DNA of 64,000 nucleotides from Cellulosilyticum sp. I15G10I2 (GTDB taxonomy: Bacteria; Bacillota; Clostridia; Lachnospirales; Cellulosilyticaceae), in contig NZ_FMMP01000025.1 in NCBI RefSeq assembly GCF_900095725.1, forward strand, positions 1-64,000, read 5' to 3'. This document shows, piece after piece, positions 44,570 through 53,602 of this stretch. Within the stretch, counting starts at the first letter, position 1, and each line of letters starts with the position of its first letter. A program made the position numbers and the translations under genes. Below the pieces are notes generated by a model that saw only the letters and a program-made list of their open reading frames with translations, did no database searches and was not told the origin of the DNA.

Positions 44570-46528
44570 ATGCGTAGTGATCAAATGAGCAGAATGAAAG
44601 AATTGGTAGAGCTATTAAATAGAGCGGCTTATGCATATGAACAGCAAGATACAGAAATAATGAGTAACTATGAATATGATAAGCTTTATGATGAACTTAA
44701 GAATCTTGAAGAACAGACAGGCATTATTCTTGCAGGAAGTGTTACCCAAAAGGTAGGTTATGGTGTTGTAAGCAGCTTACCTAAAATAATGCATACACAG
44801 AAAATGCTTTCACTAGATAAAACTAAAGACAGTGAGAGGCTTAAAACATTTTTAGGTGCCGAGGAAGGGCTCTTATCCTGGAAGTTGGATGGCCTTACGA
44901 TTGTATGTACTTATGAGGCAGGTAAACTTGTCCGTGCAGTTACAAGAGGAAATGGAGAAATTGGCGAAGATGTTACTAATAATGCAAAAGTATTTAAAAA
45001 TCTTCCGCTGAAAATAGATTATGAAGAGTCACTTGTCATAAGAGGTGAAGCGATTATTACTTATTCAGACTTTCATAAAATCAATGAAAAACTAGGTGAA
45101 AAAGAAGAAAAATATAAAAATCCTAGAAACCTATGCAGCGGCAGTGTAAGACAGCTTAATTCCAAAATTACGGCAGATAGAAAAGTTAGGTTTTTTGCCT
45201 TTGCGATTGTAGAAGGTGGTATGGCGTTTCAGACAAAGAGTGAGCAGATAGATTGGTTAAGTTTAAAGGGATTTGAAACTGTAGAGTATAAGAAAGTTAC
45301 ACAAGCAACCCTAGAAAGGTGCGTTAAATACTTCGCAGAAGAAATATCAAATAAAGACTTTGCATCAGATGGGCTTGTACTGACTTATAATGATATTTTT
45401 TATGCTAAAGGGCTTGGTGAAACAGCAAAATTTCCAAGAGACTCAATTGCCTTTAAATGGCAGGATGAAATAGCAGAGACACAAATTATTAATATTGAAT
45501 GGAATACATCTCGTACAGGGCTTATTAATCCAGTAGCTATTTTTGAACCGGTAGAGATCGAAGGGACTACTGTGGAGCGAGCTAGTGTCCACAATTTAAG
45601 TATATTAGAAGATCTAAAACTTGGAATAGGGGATACCGTAAAGGTATATAAAGCCAATATGATCATCCCTCAGATTTCAGAGAATGTAACCCCAACTGGA
45701 CCTGTTAAAGCGCCAGATGCATGTCCGGTGTGCGGCGCACATACCATTATTAAACAAGAGAAAGCATCGAAGACACTCTATTGTACAAATACCAACTGTA
45801 AAGCGCAGCGCTTAAGAGCTTTTGTACATTTTACAAGTCGTGATGCTATGAATATTGAAGGACTTTCAGAAGCGACAATCGATAAATTTCTTAAGAAAGG
45901 TTATTTGCAGGAATTTAGTTCGCTTTATCATTTAGAAGGCTATAAGGAATCAATCGTTCAAATAGAGGGGTTTGGAGAAAAGTCTTATCAGAACCTAATG
46001 CAATCTATTGAAAAATCAAGAGATGTTGGCCTTGCACAGTTTATCTATGCACTAGGGATTGTACAAGTTGGACTAAATACAGCTAAGCTTATCTGTAAAC
46101 ATTTTAATTATGAAATTGATCAAATGATACATGCAAAAGAGGAAGAACTAAAAAATATTTCAGGGATTGGCCCGGTTATTGCAAGAGAGTTCAGTGCCTA
46201 TTTCAGTTTGGAAGTTAATCAAGTTATGGTGCAGAATATGCTGAAAGAACTTCACTTAAGACAGGAGAGTGTGGCTGCTATACCGGAATCACAGATTAAA
46301 GACCATACGTTTGTTATAACCGGAGAAGTTTATCACTTTAAAAACCGTAAGGAGCTGCAAGCTAAAATAGAAGAACTAGGTGGTAAAGTAACAGGTTCTG
46401 TGAGTAAGAGTACGCATTATCTAATTAATAATGACAATGCGTCAAGCTCTAGTAAAAACAAGAAAGCTAAAGCATTTGGCATCCCGATTATTACAGAAGA
46501 GAATTTTTTAGAACTTATAAAAGCTTAG
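44570..46528 (+). CDS. ligA: NAD+-dependent DNA ligase LigA
   Basis: A 652-residue ligase. Ia domain at the start, adenylation domain with the lysine of motif I at Lys105 (WKLDGLT), OB fold, a four-cysteine zinc finger (CPVCG ... CTNTNC), helix-hairpin-helix repeats (GLAQFIYALGIVQVG, ISGIGPVIAREF) and a C-terminal BRCT domain (FVITGEVYHFKNRKEL). It seals nicks in replication and repair. The motif around KLDG and the leader HTQKMLSLDKTKD differ from the textbook HPMLSL-x-F, as in other Lachnospirales-type ligases. GGAGAAG lies before the ATG. Confidence 0.95.
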   Translation: MRSDQMSRMKELVELLNRAAYAYEQQDTEIMSNYEYDKLYDELKNLEEQTGIILAGSVTQKVGYGVVSSLPKIMHTQKMLSLDKTKDSERLKTFLGAEEGLLSWKLDGLTIVCTYEAGKLVRAVTRGNGEIGEDVTNNAKVFKNLPLKIDYEESLVIRGEAIITYSDFHKINEKLGEKEEKYKNPRNLCSGSVRQLNSKITADRKVRFFAFAIVEGGMAFQTKSEQIDWLSLKGFETVEYKKVTQATLERCVKYFAEEISNKDFASDGLVLTYNDIFYAKGLGETAKFPRDSIAFKWQDEIAETQIINIEWNTSRTGLINPVAIFEPVEIEGTTVERASVHNLSILEDLKLGIGDTVKVYKANMIIPQISENVTPTGPVKAPDACPVCGAHTIIKQEKASKTLYCTNTNCKAQRLRAFVHFTSRDAMNIEGLSEATIDKFLKKGYLQEFSSLYHLEGYKESIVQIEGFGEKSYQNLMQSIEKSRDVGLAQFIYALGIVQVGLNTAKLICKHFNYEIDQMIHAKEEELKNISGIGPVIAREFSAYFSLEVNQVMVQNMLKELHLRQESVAAIPESQIKDHTFVITGEVYHFKNRKELQAKIEELGGKVTGSVSKSTHYLINNDNASSSSKNKKAKAFGIPIITEENFLELIKA

Positions 46529-46544
46529 GGAAATGAGATAATGT

Positions 46545-46573
46545 TTGTAAGCCTATTATAAAAAAGGTATAAT
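46545..46573 (+). promoter_or_regulatory. Promoter of proA
   Basis: TTGTAA (46545-46550) and TATAAT (46568-46573) with a 17-base spacer. Confidence 0.55.
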
Positions 46574-46622
46574 GGTTCTATGTGTTTAGTAAAGACAGAA
46601 CAATTTAAGGAGGATTATGCAT

Positions 46623-47909
46623 ATGGATATATATGAGGCAGCCCAAAACGCAAGAAAGGCAGCTATTCAATTAGCAGCCATAGATGGCGATAAGAAGAAT
46701 GAAGCATTAAGAGCTATTGCTAAAGCCCTTGAGAAAAATAAGCATGCAATAGAAAAAGCCAATAGCATAGATCTAGAAAACAGCGAAAAAGAACAAGCAG
46801 CTATGCCGCTTTTAAAAAGATTGAAGTTTGGTGAAGAGAAAATAAAAGACGTAGTACAAGGCATACAAAGTCTTATAGGTCTTGAAGATCCAGTTGGTAA
46901 GATTCAGCTTAAGACAGAATTAGATAAAGATTTAATCTTAACTAGGATTGCATCACCCATTGGTGTTATAGGCGTTATCTTTGAATCGAGACCTGATGCA
47001 CTTGTTCAGATCTCTGCACTATGTTTAAAAAGTGGTAATGCTGTACTCCTTAAAGGTGGCAGCGAGGCAAAAGAAACGAATAAAATACTTTTTCAAATTA
47101 TAAAAAAAGCAACAGAAGACATAGGTATACCTACGGGCTGGATAGCGCTTATGGAAAATAGGCAAGATGTAAATGCCATTCTTAAAATGGATAAGTTTAT
47201 AGATCTGCTTATTCCAAGAGGATCTAATGAGTTTGTAAGCTATATTATGAAAAATTCTAATATCCCTGTTATGGGACATGCGGATGGCATATGCCATACT
47301 TATGTGGATCAAGAAGCAGATAGTGATCTTGCAGTCAAAGTAGTAACAGATTCAAAAGTACAGTATGTAGCAGTATGTAATGCATTAGAAACACTACTCG
47401 TTCATCAAGAGATTGCTCCTATATTTCTGCCAAAGCTTAAAGCATCTCTAGATCAATACAAAGTGCTTATAAAAGGATGCGAAAAAACGAGAAACATCAT
47501 TCATGCAGAAGCTGCAGATGAAGCAGATTGGCAAACCGAGTATCTGGACTATATACTTTCTATTAAAATAGTAGATAATCTTCAAGAAGCAATAGATCAT
47601 ATTAATAACTACGGCTCAGGCCATACAGATTGTATTGTGACGAAGAATGAAGAAACAGCAGCTCAGTTTATGATGCTAGTTGATTCAGGGAATGTTTTTC
47701 ATAATGTATCGACAAGATTTAGTGATGGATTTAGATATGGGTTTGGTGCAGAAGTAGGTGTAAGTACAGCTAAGATTCATGCAAGAGGCCCTGTAGGCAT
47801 AGAAGGACTACTCATTTATAAATATAAGCTATGTGGAAATGGACACATCGTAGCAGATTATGCAACCGGTGAAAAACATTTTACACATAAAAAAATAATA
47901 ACATTGTAG
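46623..47909 (+). CDS. proA: Gamma-glutamyl phosphate reductase
   Basis: A 428-residue NADPH enzyme, second step of proline synthesis: gamma-glutamyl phosphate to glutamate semialdehyde. The catalytic cysteine is in VQYVAVCNALETLLVH. Other ALDH-fold motifs are GVIGVIFESRPDAL, KGGSEAKETN and the end ARGPVGIEGLLIYKYK. AAGGAGG (46607-46613) leaves three bases before ATG 46617 but nine before ATG 46623, so I prefer the second. proB is not beside it. Confidence 0.95.
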   Translation: MDIYEAAQNARKAAIQLAAIDGDKKNEALRAIAKALEKNKHAIEKANSIDLENSEKEQAAMPLLKRLKFGEEKIKDVVQGIQSLIGLEDPVGKIQLKTELDKDLILTRIASPIGVIGVIFESRPDALVQISALCLKSGNAVLLKGGSEAKETNKILFQIIKKATEDIGIPTGWIALMENRQDVNAILKMDKFIDLLIPRGSNEFVSYIMKNSNIPVMGHADGICHTYVDQEADSDLAVKVVTDSKVQYVAVCNALETLLVHQEIAPIFLPKLKASLDQYKVLIKGCEKTRNIIHAEAADEADWQTEYLDYILSIKIVDNLQEAIDHINNYGSGHTDCIVTKNEETAAQFMMLVDSGNVFHNVSTRFSDGFRYGFGAEVGVSTAKIHARGPVGIEGLLIYKYKLCGNGHIVADYATGEKHFTHKKIITL

Positions 47910-47930
47910 AAAATTTAAAGAGGAGACTAT

Positions 47931-49154
47931 ATGATGAAATGTAATAAGTGCGACAATATGAATCCAGAGGATCAAATATACTGTTTAGAATGTGGAGAAC
48001 AGTTAAGTGAAGAGCAAGAGACTGTTCAAGAAGAACAAGCGGTAGAGGAAGAACAAGTAACAGATGATACAGAAGTAAGTCATATAACGAATGAGGAACC
48101 AACTGGATTTCAAGAAGAAATTGGTACTAAAAAAAGTAAGCATACTAAATTAATTGCAGGGATTGTACTTCTAATAGCTGTTGGAATATTTATAGCGTTG
48201 TACGCTAATCAAAAACCTTCAGCAGATCAATTAAAAGATGCGGCTAATAGTCCAGCAGAACAATTACCAGAGAGTAGTCAGAGTGATCAAATTGTAGTTG
48301 TAATAGGTGGAGAAGAGATCACACATCCCGTTTTCAACTTATACTTTTGGATTACACAGCAACAGTTTGAAAGTGCTGGGCCTAACATATGGGAAATGGA
48401 GACGGGCGGACGCAAAACATTAGATATAGCTAAGGAAAATACATTGGATAATATTAGTCTCGTTATTGCAGCTAAGCAAAAAGCTGAAGCCCTAGGATTA
48501 GAATTATCCAAAGAGGATCAAGATCTTGTTTATGAACAGGCCAATACAATTATAATGAATAATACAGAGTTAGTAGAGAAATTAAAATTTGATATTAAAG
48601 ATATGGAGAGATTTCTTAAGTATGATTTTACGATACAAAAGGTTGTAGAAGGTTTAAGGGATAATTATACACCAAGTGAAGACGAGATTAATACGCAAAT
48701 GGAGCAGATTAAAGCGGGTTACGAGACTGCAACAGTAAAACATGTCCTTATTGCCAGTAAAGATGAAAAAGCAAGGGAACTTGCACAAGAAGTTTTAAAT
48801 AAGGCAATAGCAGGTGAAGATATGGCAGAGCTTGCTAAAGTTTATTCAGAAGATCCAGGGTCAAAAGACAGTGGCGGAGAGTATACGTTCCCAAGAGGCC
48901 AAATGGTACCACAGTTTGAAGAGGCTTCATTTACAGGAGAAATAGGAAAAGTATATCCAGAACTTGTAGAGACAGACTATGGTTATCATATCATTAAGGT
49001 AGAAGCTAGAGATGTGGGAGCTCTTGAACAAATAAAACAAGATAGTGAAGGCATGCTTAAAACACAATATGCTCAAGATGAACTCATTAAGCTCAGCAAA
49101 GCTTTATCTGTAGAAAAAACAGATCTGTATAATAAAATAGACATCATTAAATAA
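47931..49154 (+). CDS. Zinc-ribbon membrane foldase with PpiC-type PPIase domain
   Basis: A 407-residue protein. Residues 1-25 form a zinc ribbon (CNKCDNMNPEDQIYCLECG). An acidic linker follows, then a single membrane helix (about 70-92, LIAGIVLLIAVGIFIALYA), a SurA/PrsA-like helical region, and a parvulin PPIase domain (AELAKVYSEDPGSKDSGGEY ... GYHIIKVEA, residues about 265-360). The ribbon should be cytoplasmic and the PPIase outside. PrsA proteins are lipoproteins; here a membrane anchor takes that role. It should help fold secreted proteins. AAGAGGAG (47919-47925) fits the ATG at 47931 or 47934. Confidence 0.85.
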   Translation: MMKCNKCDNMNPEDQIYCLECGEQLSEEQETVQEEQAVEEEQVTDDTEVSHITNEEPTGFQEEIGTKKSKHTKLIAGIVLLIAVGIFIALYANQKPSADQLKDAANSPAEQLPESSQSDQIVVVIGGEEITHPVFNLYFWITQQQFESAGPNIWEMETGGRKTLDIAKENTLDNISLVIAAKQKAEALGLELSKEDQDLVYEQANTIIMNNTELVEKLKFDIKDMERFLKYDFTIQKVVEGLRDNYTPSEDEINTQMEQIKAGYETATVKHVLIASKDEKARELAQEVLNKAIAGEDMAELAKVYSEDPGSKDSGGEYTFPRGQMVPQFEEASFTGEIGKVYPELVETDYGYHIIKVEARDVGALEQIKQDSEGMLKTQYAQDELIKLSKALSVEKTDLYNKIDIIK

Positions 49155-49164
49155 ATAAGCATTT

Positions 49165-49212
49165 AAAACTATCTAAACATCATATATTGAATTGTTTAGG
49201 TAGTTTTTTTTA
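49165..49212 (+). terminator. Terminator after the PpiC-type gene
   Basis: Fifteen-base arms 49165-49179 and 49193-49207 with one G-U pair, running into a T tract. Confidence 0.8.
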
Positions 49213-49230
49213 TAAAAATAAAATAGGCTA

Positions 49231-49293
49231 TTGACAAAACAAGAAAATATGTTATTATATAAACATATTAAGTAATAATTATTATTACTTAAT
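49231..49293 (+). promoter_or_regulatory. Rubrerythrin promoter with PerR-like box
   Basis: TTGACA (49231-49236) and TATTAT (49253-49258), spacer 16. Immediately after lies a palindrome with perfect 13-base arms around one central base (49267-49293). Its core 49273-49287 agrees with the Per box TTATAATTATTATAA at 13 of 15 bases. That predicts peroxide-responsive repression by PerR. Confidence 0.75.
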
Positions 49294-49325
49294 AAAAATT
49301 ATTAAATATTTGGAGGGGTTAAATA

Positions 49326-49868
49326 ATGAAAAAATATGTATGTACAATCTGTGGTTATGTTCATGAGGGAGATGAAGCACCAGAAAAATGTCCTATTTGT
49401 AAGGCGCCAGCATCAAAATTTACTGAGCAGGCAGCAGAACTTGCATGGGCAGATGAACATAGAATAGGTGTAGCACAAGGCTTAGATGAGAGAGTAGTAG
49501 AGGGTCTTCGTCAAAACTTTATGGGTGAATGTACTGAAGTTGGTATGTATCTTGCAATGAGTCGTCAAGCGGATAGAGAAGGATTTCCAGAAGTTGCAGA
49601 AGCCTATAAACGTATTGCAATAGAAGAAGCTGAGCATGCTGCTAAGTTTGCAGAACTTCTTGGTGAAGTTGTAACAGGTGATACACGCAAAAACCTTCAA
49701 ATGAGAGTAGATGCAGAAAATGGTGCCTGTCAAGGTAAAAAAGACCTTGCAACTCTTGCTAAAGAGTTAGGTTATGATGCAGTTCATGATACAGTACATG
49801 AAATGTGCAAAGATGAAGCAAGACATGGCCAGGCATTTGCAGGACTTTTAAAAAGATATTTCAAATAA
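49326..49868 (+). CDS. Reverse rubrerythrin (rubredoxin domain first)
   Basis: A 180-residue non-haem iron protein. Residues 1-32 are a rubredoxin-like domain with Cys6, Cys9, Cys22 and Cys25 ([22 protein letters not shown]). Residues 45-180 are the ferritin-like diiron domain with [27 protein letters not shown] and [11 protein letters not shown]. In classical rubrerythrins the rubredoxin part is at the C-terminus; this reversed order is the clostridial form, which reduces H2O2 and O2 with NADH and is PerR-controlled in Clostridium acetobutylicum. The upstream box supports the same control. GGAGGGG lies before the ATG. Confidence 0.95.
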   Translation: MKKYVCTICGYVHEGDEAPEKCPICKAPASKFTEQAAELAWADEHRIGVAQGLDERVVEGLRQNFMGECTEVGMYLAMSRQADREGFPEVAEAYKRIAIEEAEHAAKFAELLGEVVTGDTRKNLQMRVDAENGACQGKKDLATLAKELGYDAVHDTVHEMCKDEARHGQAFAGLLKRYFK

Positions 49869-49898
49869 AATTGATATAATTAAATAAAAAATAAGATA

Positions 49899-49946
49899 AT
49901 AAGGGTAATCGAAAAGTTTAAAGCTTTTTGGTTCCCTTATTTTTTA
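49899..49946 (+). terminator. Terminator after rubrerythrin gene
   Basis: AATAAGGG-type arm paired with CCCTTATT-type arm, inner CGAAAAG/CTTTTTG, then a T run. Confidence 0.75.
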
Positions 49947-50099
49947 TGTCTATAAAAGGCCATTTAGAGCATTCAAAAAATTAATTGTAAATTTAATGTT
50001 ATACCCTGTTAGTATACAAGCATATACATTAAAGTAAGCTCTAATGAGGTTTATGGAGTTTGGTAAATACACAGTATCAAGAGGGAAGAGGGATTGGTA

Positions 50100-50768
50100 A
50101 TGACGAGAGAATTATTGAGTGCCTTTTTGCTTGTATTTGTTGCAGAGATGGGAGATAAAACACAGATTTTAGCGATGATGTTTGCAACGAGATATAAGGC
50201 AAGGTCTGTTTTGGCAGGCGTATTTATAGGCTCGCTGCTTAATCATGGACTCGCTGTGCTGCTCGGCAACCAGCTAGGGTGTCTCATACCCCTCACATTA
50301 CTTGGCACTATCGCTGGATTAGCTTTTATATATTTTGCTTTTACCTCTTTAAGATATGAAGAAGGGGAGAAAGAAGAATTAATCAATTATAAAAGTCCTA
50401 TTATTACAGTAGCATCAGCTTTTTTTATAGGTGAGCTGGGAGATAAAACGCAGCTTGCAGCGATTACACTATCCATGGATGCTGTGTGTCCATGGGAGAT
50501 TTTAATAGGGACAGTAGGCGCAATGGTAGCAACGAGTGTAATGGGTATATGGGTGGGAAGTAAGATAGGAAAGAATATCCCGGATATTTTTATTAAAACA
50601 TTTTCCGCGGCTTTATTTTTTGTATTTGGGATAATAAAACTTAGCACACTTTTTTGGAATAAGGTAGACACGCTATTTATAGTTATGGAAGCAGTAGTTA
50701 TAAGTGCGGCCTTTATTTGGACAATGATAAAATTTATTCAGTCTTATTATACAAATAAATCTGCATAG
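50100..50768 (+). CDS. Second GDT1/TMEM165 (UPF0016) cation exporter
   Basis: A 222-residue six-helix protein of standard family length with the two signature motifs EMGDKTQ and ELGDKTQ. It resembles the 370-residue exporter at the start of the window but lacks the C-terminal cysteine-rich part. I looked for another yybP-ykoY leader and found none of its conserved boxes in the 150 bases upstream. Mn2+ or another divalent cation is likely, under different control. GAGGGAAGAGGGA precedes ATG 50100. Confidence 0.85.
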   Translation: MTRELLSAFLLVFVAEMGDKTQILAMMFATRYKARSVLAGVFIGSLLNHGLAVLLGNQLGCLIPLTLLGTIAGLAFIYFAFTSLRYEEGEKEELINYKSPIITVASAFFIGELGDKTQLAAITLSMDAVCPWEILIGTVGAMVATSVMGIWVGSKIGKNIPDIFIKTFSAALFFVFGIIKLSTLFWNKVDTLFIVMEAVVISAAFIWTMIKFIQSYYTNKSA

Positions 50769-50789
50769 ATTTTTTTATCCTATTAAATA

Positions 50790-50809
50790 GGAGCAGTGTT
50801 TTCTGCTCC
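50790..50809. terminator. Short hairpin after the second GDT1 gene
   Basis: GGAGCAG (50790-50796) pairs with CTGCTCC (50803-50809). No good T run follows on either strand, so termination is uncertain. Confidence 0.4.
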
Positions 50810-50819
50810 CATTGAGTGC

Positions 50820-50963
50820 TTATCTTTTGTTTTTAGTTTGCCCGATTCCTTCTTGAACACCGCTGTTGCCATTTGTTTTAAAACCATTATTAGCATTCCA
50901 CGCTTCTTTATTATGATCCTCTCTGCTTTGGTTTTGAGATATAACTTTTTGCAATGATTTCAT
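50820..50963 (-). CDS. 47-residue unknown peptide
   Basis: A small minus-strand gene starting MKSLQKVISQNQSREDHNK and ending GVQEGIGQTKNKR. AGGAG lies seven bases before the ATG, a good ribosome site, and the composition (Asn, Lys, Gly, Gln-rich, no hydrophobic core) is that of a disordered or nucleic-acid-binding peptide, as in small acid-soluble spore proteins, though I find no family signature. It is convergent with the second GDT1 gene. Confidence 0.5.
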   Translation of the reverse strand: MKSLQKVISQNQSREDHNKEAWNANNGFKTNGNSGVQEGIGQTKNKR

Positions 50964-51052
50964 GGTATCACTCCTATTATAAAATATATTAACATTTTTA
51001 CCGTAATTACAGAAATTTATCCTTAAATTAAGGTTTTAAGTTTTGGGAATGC

Positions 51053-51081
51053 TTTCAAAATAGGATAGAAAGTTGTATAAT
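51053..51081 (+). promoter_or_regulatory. Probable promoter of uppP
   Basis: TTTCAA (51053-51058) and TATAAT (51076-51081), spacer 17. Confidence 0.45.
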
Positions 51082-51149
51082 GAGAAAGCATGTATAGATA
51101 AATGATAGCGTTTAGCATCAGGAAGAACAAAAAGATAAGGAGCGTACAT

Positions 51150-51989
51150 ATGACAATTTTAGAAGCAATCATACAAGGTATTGTACAAGGAATTACAGAG
51201 TTTTTACCTGTATCAAGTTCAGGGCATCTTGCATTATATCAACACTTTACAGGAATGGCGCCGGAAAGTTCCACTTTCGTTATGGCTGTACTTCATTTAG
51301 GCACACTACTGGCAGTTTTTATAGCTTTCTATAAGACGATTTGGGAGCTTATTAAAGAGGCGTTTAATATGTTGGGAGATATTTTTACGCTTAAATTTAC
51401 TTTGAAAAATATGAACTTAAATAGAAAAATGATTATGATGCTGATCGTAGCAACGATACCTTTACTTATTTTAATACCCTTTAAGTCCATTTATGATAAT
51501 ATTGTGAGGCAAGGGAGTCTTATTATATTAGGGGCATGTTTCTTGTTTACTTCAACAGTGCTCTTTCTAGCAGATCGAAAAGATCATGGAAGAAAAGCGA
51601 TTAAAGAAATGAAATATGGTAATGCGCTTTTTATCGGTTTTTTTCAAGCACTTGCTATATTCCCTGGGGTATCTCGTTCAGGTTCTACAATAAGCAGTTC
51701 ATTAATAGCTGGGTTTTCAAAAGAATTTGCAGTTAAATTTTCATTTATACTAGGTATACCAGCAATATTGGGCGGAAGTTTAATTGAGATAAAAGATGCT
51801 CTGGAAGTAGGTTCCAATCTTGAAATCTTACCTATGCTAGTGGGATTTATAGCTGCAGCACTATCAGGTTTTCTTTCTATAAAAGCTATTGCCTGGTTAG
51901 TTAAGACGGATAAGTATAAAGTGTTTGCAATTTATACTTTAATAGTTGGACTTGCAACTGTTGTTTTAGGAATAGTACAAGCATTATAA
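51150..51989 (+). CDS. uppP: Undecaprenyl-diphosphatase (BacA/UppP)
   Basis: A 279-residue membrane enzyme with about eight helices. It removes a phosphate from undecaprenyl diphosphate, recycling the lipid carrier for cell-wall synthesis, and gives bacitracin tolerance. Signature motifs are GIVQGITEFLPVSSSGHLAL (Glu17) and FPGVSRSGSTISSSL. AAGGAG (51137-51142) precedes ATG 51150; an earlier in-frame ATG at 51102 would add 16 charged residues that are not typical. Confidence 0.95.
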   Translation: MTILEAIIQGIVQGITEFLPVSSSGHLALYQHFTGMAPESSTFVMAVLHLGTLLAVFIAFYKTIWELIKEAFNMLGDIFTLKFTLKNMNLNRKMIMMLIVATIPLLILIPFKSIYDNIVRQGSLIILGACFLFTSTVLFLADRKDHGRKAIKEMKYGNALFIGFFQALAIFPGVSRSGSTISSSLIAGFSKEFAVKFSFILGIPAILGGSLIEIKDALEVGSNLEILPMLVGFIAAALSGFLSIKAIAWLVKTDKYKVFAIYTLIVGLATVVLGIVQAL

Positions 51990-52039
51990 GAATTTAACTT
52001 GGCGTATATAAAAGGTAAAAGTAAAATATAAGAAATTCA

Positions 52040-52086
52040 AAAATAGTACATAAAGCATTAATAAACTTTGCTTTATGTACTATTTT
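52040..52086. terminator. Bidirectional terminator between uppP and galT
   Basis: Perfect 18-base arms 52040-52057 and 52069-52086, with A run before and T run after. Confidence 0.85.
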
Positions 52087-52128
52087 ATTTTGTTAGTAAT
52101 GATAGGGTATTTTTAAGTTAATAGTCTG

Positions 52129-53601
52129 CTATAAAGTGTCAATAAAAGCTTTAAATCTTTGAATGCCAAAATCATTTAACTTAAATACTCCTGCATCTTC
52201 TAATACCCTTACAAATTTATCACCCAGTGCTTTTTGCAAGTATAGATCTATAGCCATTTCACGGGAGTAATTAGTTTTTAACTGATTAGCCCATGGCTTA
52301 TGATAATCTGAAACCTCATCACTTAGGCCTTGTAAATACGCTTTAATAGCCTCAATTTCTTCAAGAAGTCTTCCGGGGAGTATAGCAAGGCCCATAACCT
52401 CTATTAGTCCGATATTTTCTTTTTTGATATGCTGAACATCTGCGTGGGGGTGGAATATACCAAGAGGATGTTCACTTGTAGTACGATTATTTCTAAGCAC
52501 CACACTCATCACAAATTGGCGACCGTCGTTTTGTGCAATCGGAGTTATTGTATTATGAGGCACATCCTCTGTATGAGAAAGAATCTCAGCTTCTTCATCA
52601 GAATAAGATTGCCATGCAGTATAAATATAGTCTGTACATTCAGCAACATCTTCTAAATTTTCTCCATATAACTGAATGGTAGAAAGAGGCCAATTTAAGA
52701 CTTTACAAGTTACATGAGGAAATTTTGAGATTTTAAACTCCCATAATGTACCTGCAGAATGAATCGGAAACTGGTAACAGCCGCCTTGGTAGTGTTCGTG
52801 AGATAAAATAGAACCACCTACTATAGGGATATCGGCGTTTGAACCTATAAAATAATGCGGAAACTTCTCAACAAAATGCAGTAAATTATAAAAACTCGCT
52901 TTGGTCATTTTCATAGGCTCATGCTTTTTAGAAAGTAAAATACAGTGTTCGTTGTAATAAAGATAAGGCGAATATTGCAGCATCCATTCTTTATCATTAA
53001 GATTAAGGTTTATCATACGATGGTTGGCCCTATCAGGAAGTTTGAGCGTACCTTCATATCCCTCGTTTTCAATACATAATAAACAAGCAGGATATTTATT
53101 AGGCGGTGCCGTTTTAAGAAGGGCAATCTCTTTAGGATCCTTTTCAGGTTTAGAAAGGTTAATAGTGATATCTATAGGACCATATTTAGAATCAGATTTA
53201 AACTGTATATTTTTAGCAATACGGCTCATTTTAATATAGTTTGAACTTTGACTAAGATTGTAAAAAAAGTCAGTAGCCTCCTTAGGCGATCTTTTATACG
53301 CGTTATAAAAATTTTCTTCTATGATAGAAGGCACAGGTAAAAAGACATCCATAATAGTACTTGTAAAAATATCTTTAGCATAGAGACTGTCTGCGATAAT
53401 AGCTTTTTCTGCAGCAATATCACCCAGTGCATCTAAGGTTTGATAAAGATCCAGGTTCAAACTGTCAGAGGGGTCATACTCTGTTTCTTGCAATAGAGCA
53501 AGTAATCTATTGCGGGCATAAATGATATCTCTTTCTGAAATGATATGATTTGCTATAGAAATTTCAATAAGCCTGTCAATAAGTGCACATACATTGTTCA
53601 T
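52129..53601 (-). CDS. galT: Galactose-1-phosphate uridylyltransferase (Firmicute GalT type 2)
   Basis: A 490-residue enzyme. It swaps UMP between UDP-glucose and galactose 1-phosphate. Its length and the segment SHEHYQGG (nucleophile region) identify the long Firmicute class; a second histidine-rich stretch is FHPHADVQHIKKENIGLIEV. The ATG at 53601 is preceded by AAAGGAG; the earlier in-frame start at 53652 lies inside galE. One base separates it from the galE stop, so the two are coupled. Third gene of galKET. Confidence 0.95.
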   Translation of the reverse strand: MNNVCALIDRLIEISIANHIISERDIIYARNRLLALLQETEYDPSDSLNLDLYQTLDALGDIAAEKAIIADSLYAKDIFTSTIMDVFLPVPSIIEENFYNAYKRSPKEATDFFYNLSQSSNYIKMSRIAKNIQFKSDSKYGPIDITINLSKPEKDPKEIALLKTAPPNKYPACLLCIENEGYEGTLKLPDRANHRMINLNLNDKEWMLQYSPYLYYNEHCILLSKKHEPMKMTKASFYNLLHFVEKFPHYFIGSNADIPIVGGSILSHEHYQGGCYQFPIHSAGTLWEFKISKFPHVTCKVLNWPLSTIQLYGENLEDVAECTDYIYTAWQSYSDEEAEILSHTEDVPHNTITPIAQNDGRQFVMSVVLRNNRTTSEHPLGIFHPHADVQHIKKENIGLIEVMGLAILPGRLLEEIEAIKAYLQGLSDEVSDYHKPWANQLKTNYSREMAIDLYLQKALGDKFVRVLEDAGVFKLNDFGIQRFKAFIDTL

Positions 53602-53602
53602 A

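Noticed and set aside
49947-50099. A second yybP-ykoY riboswitch before the second GDT1 gene
   Set aside because: None of the conserved boxes (GGGAGTAG, TCAACATGAT, GCGAGAC) can be found.
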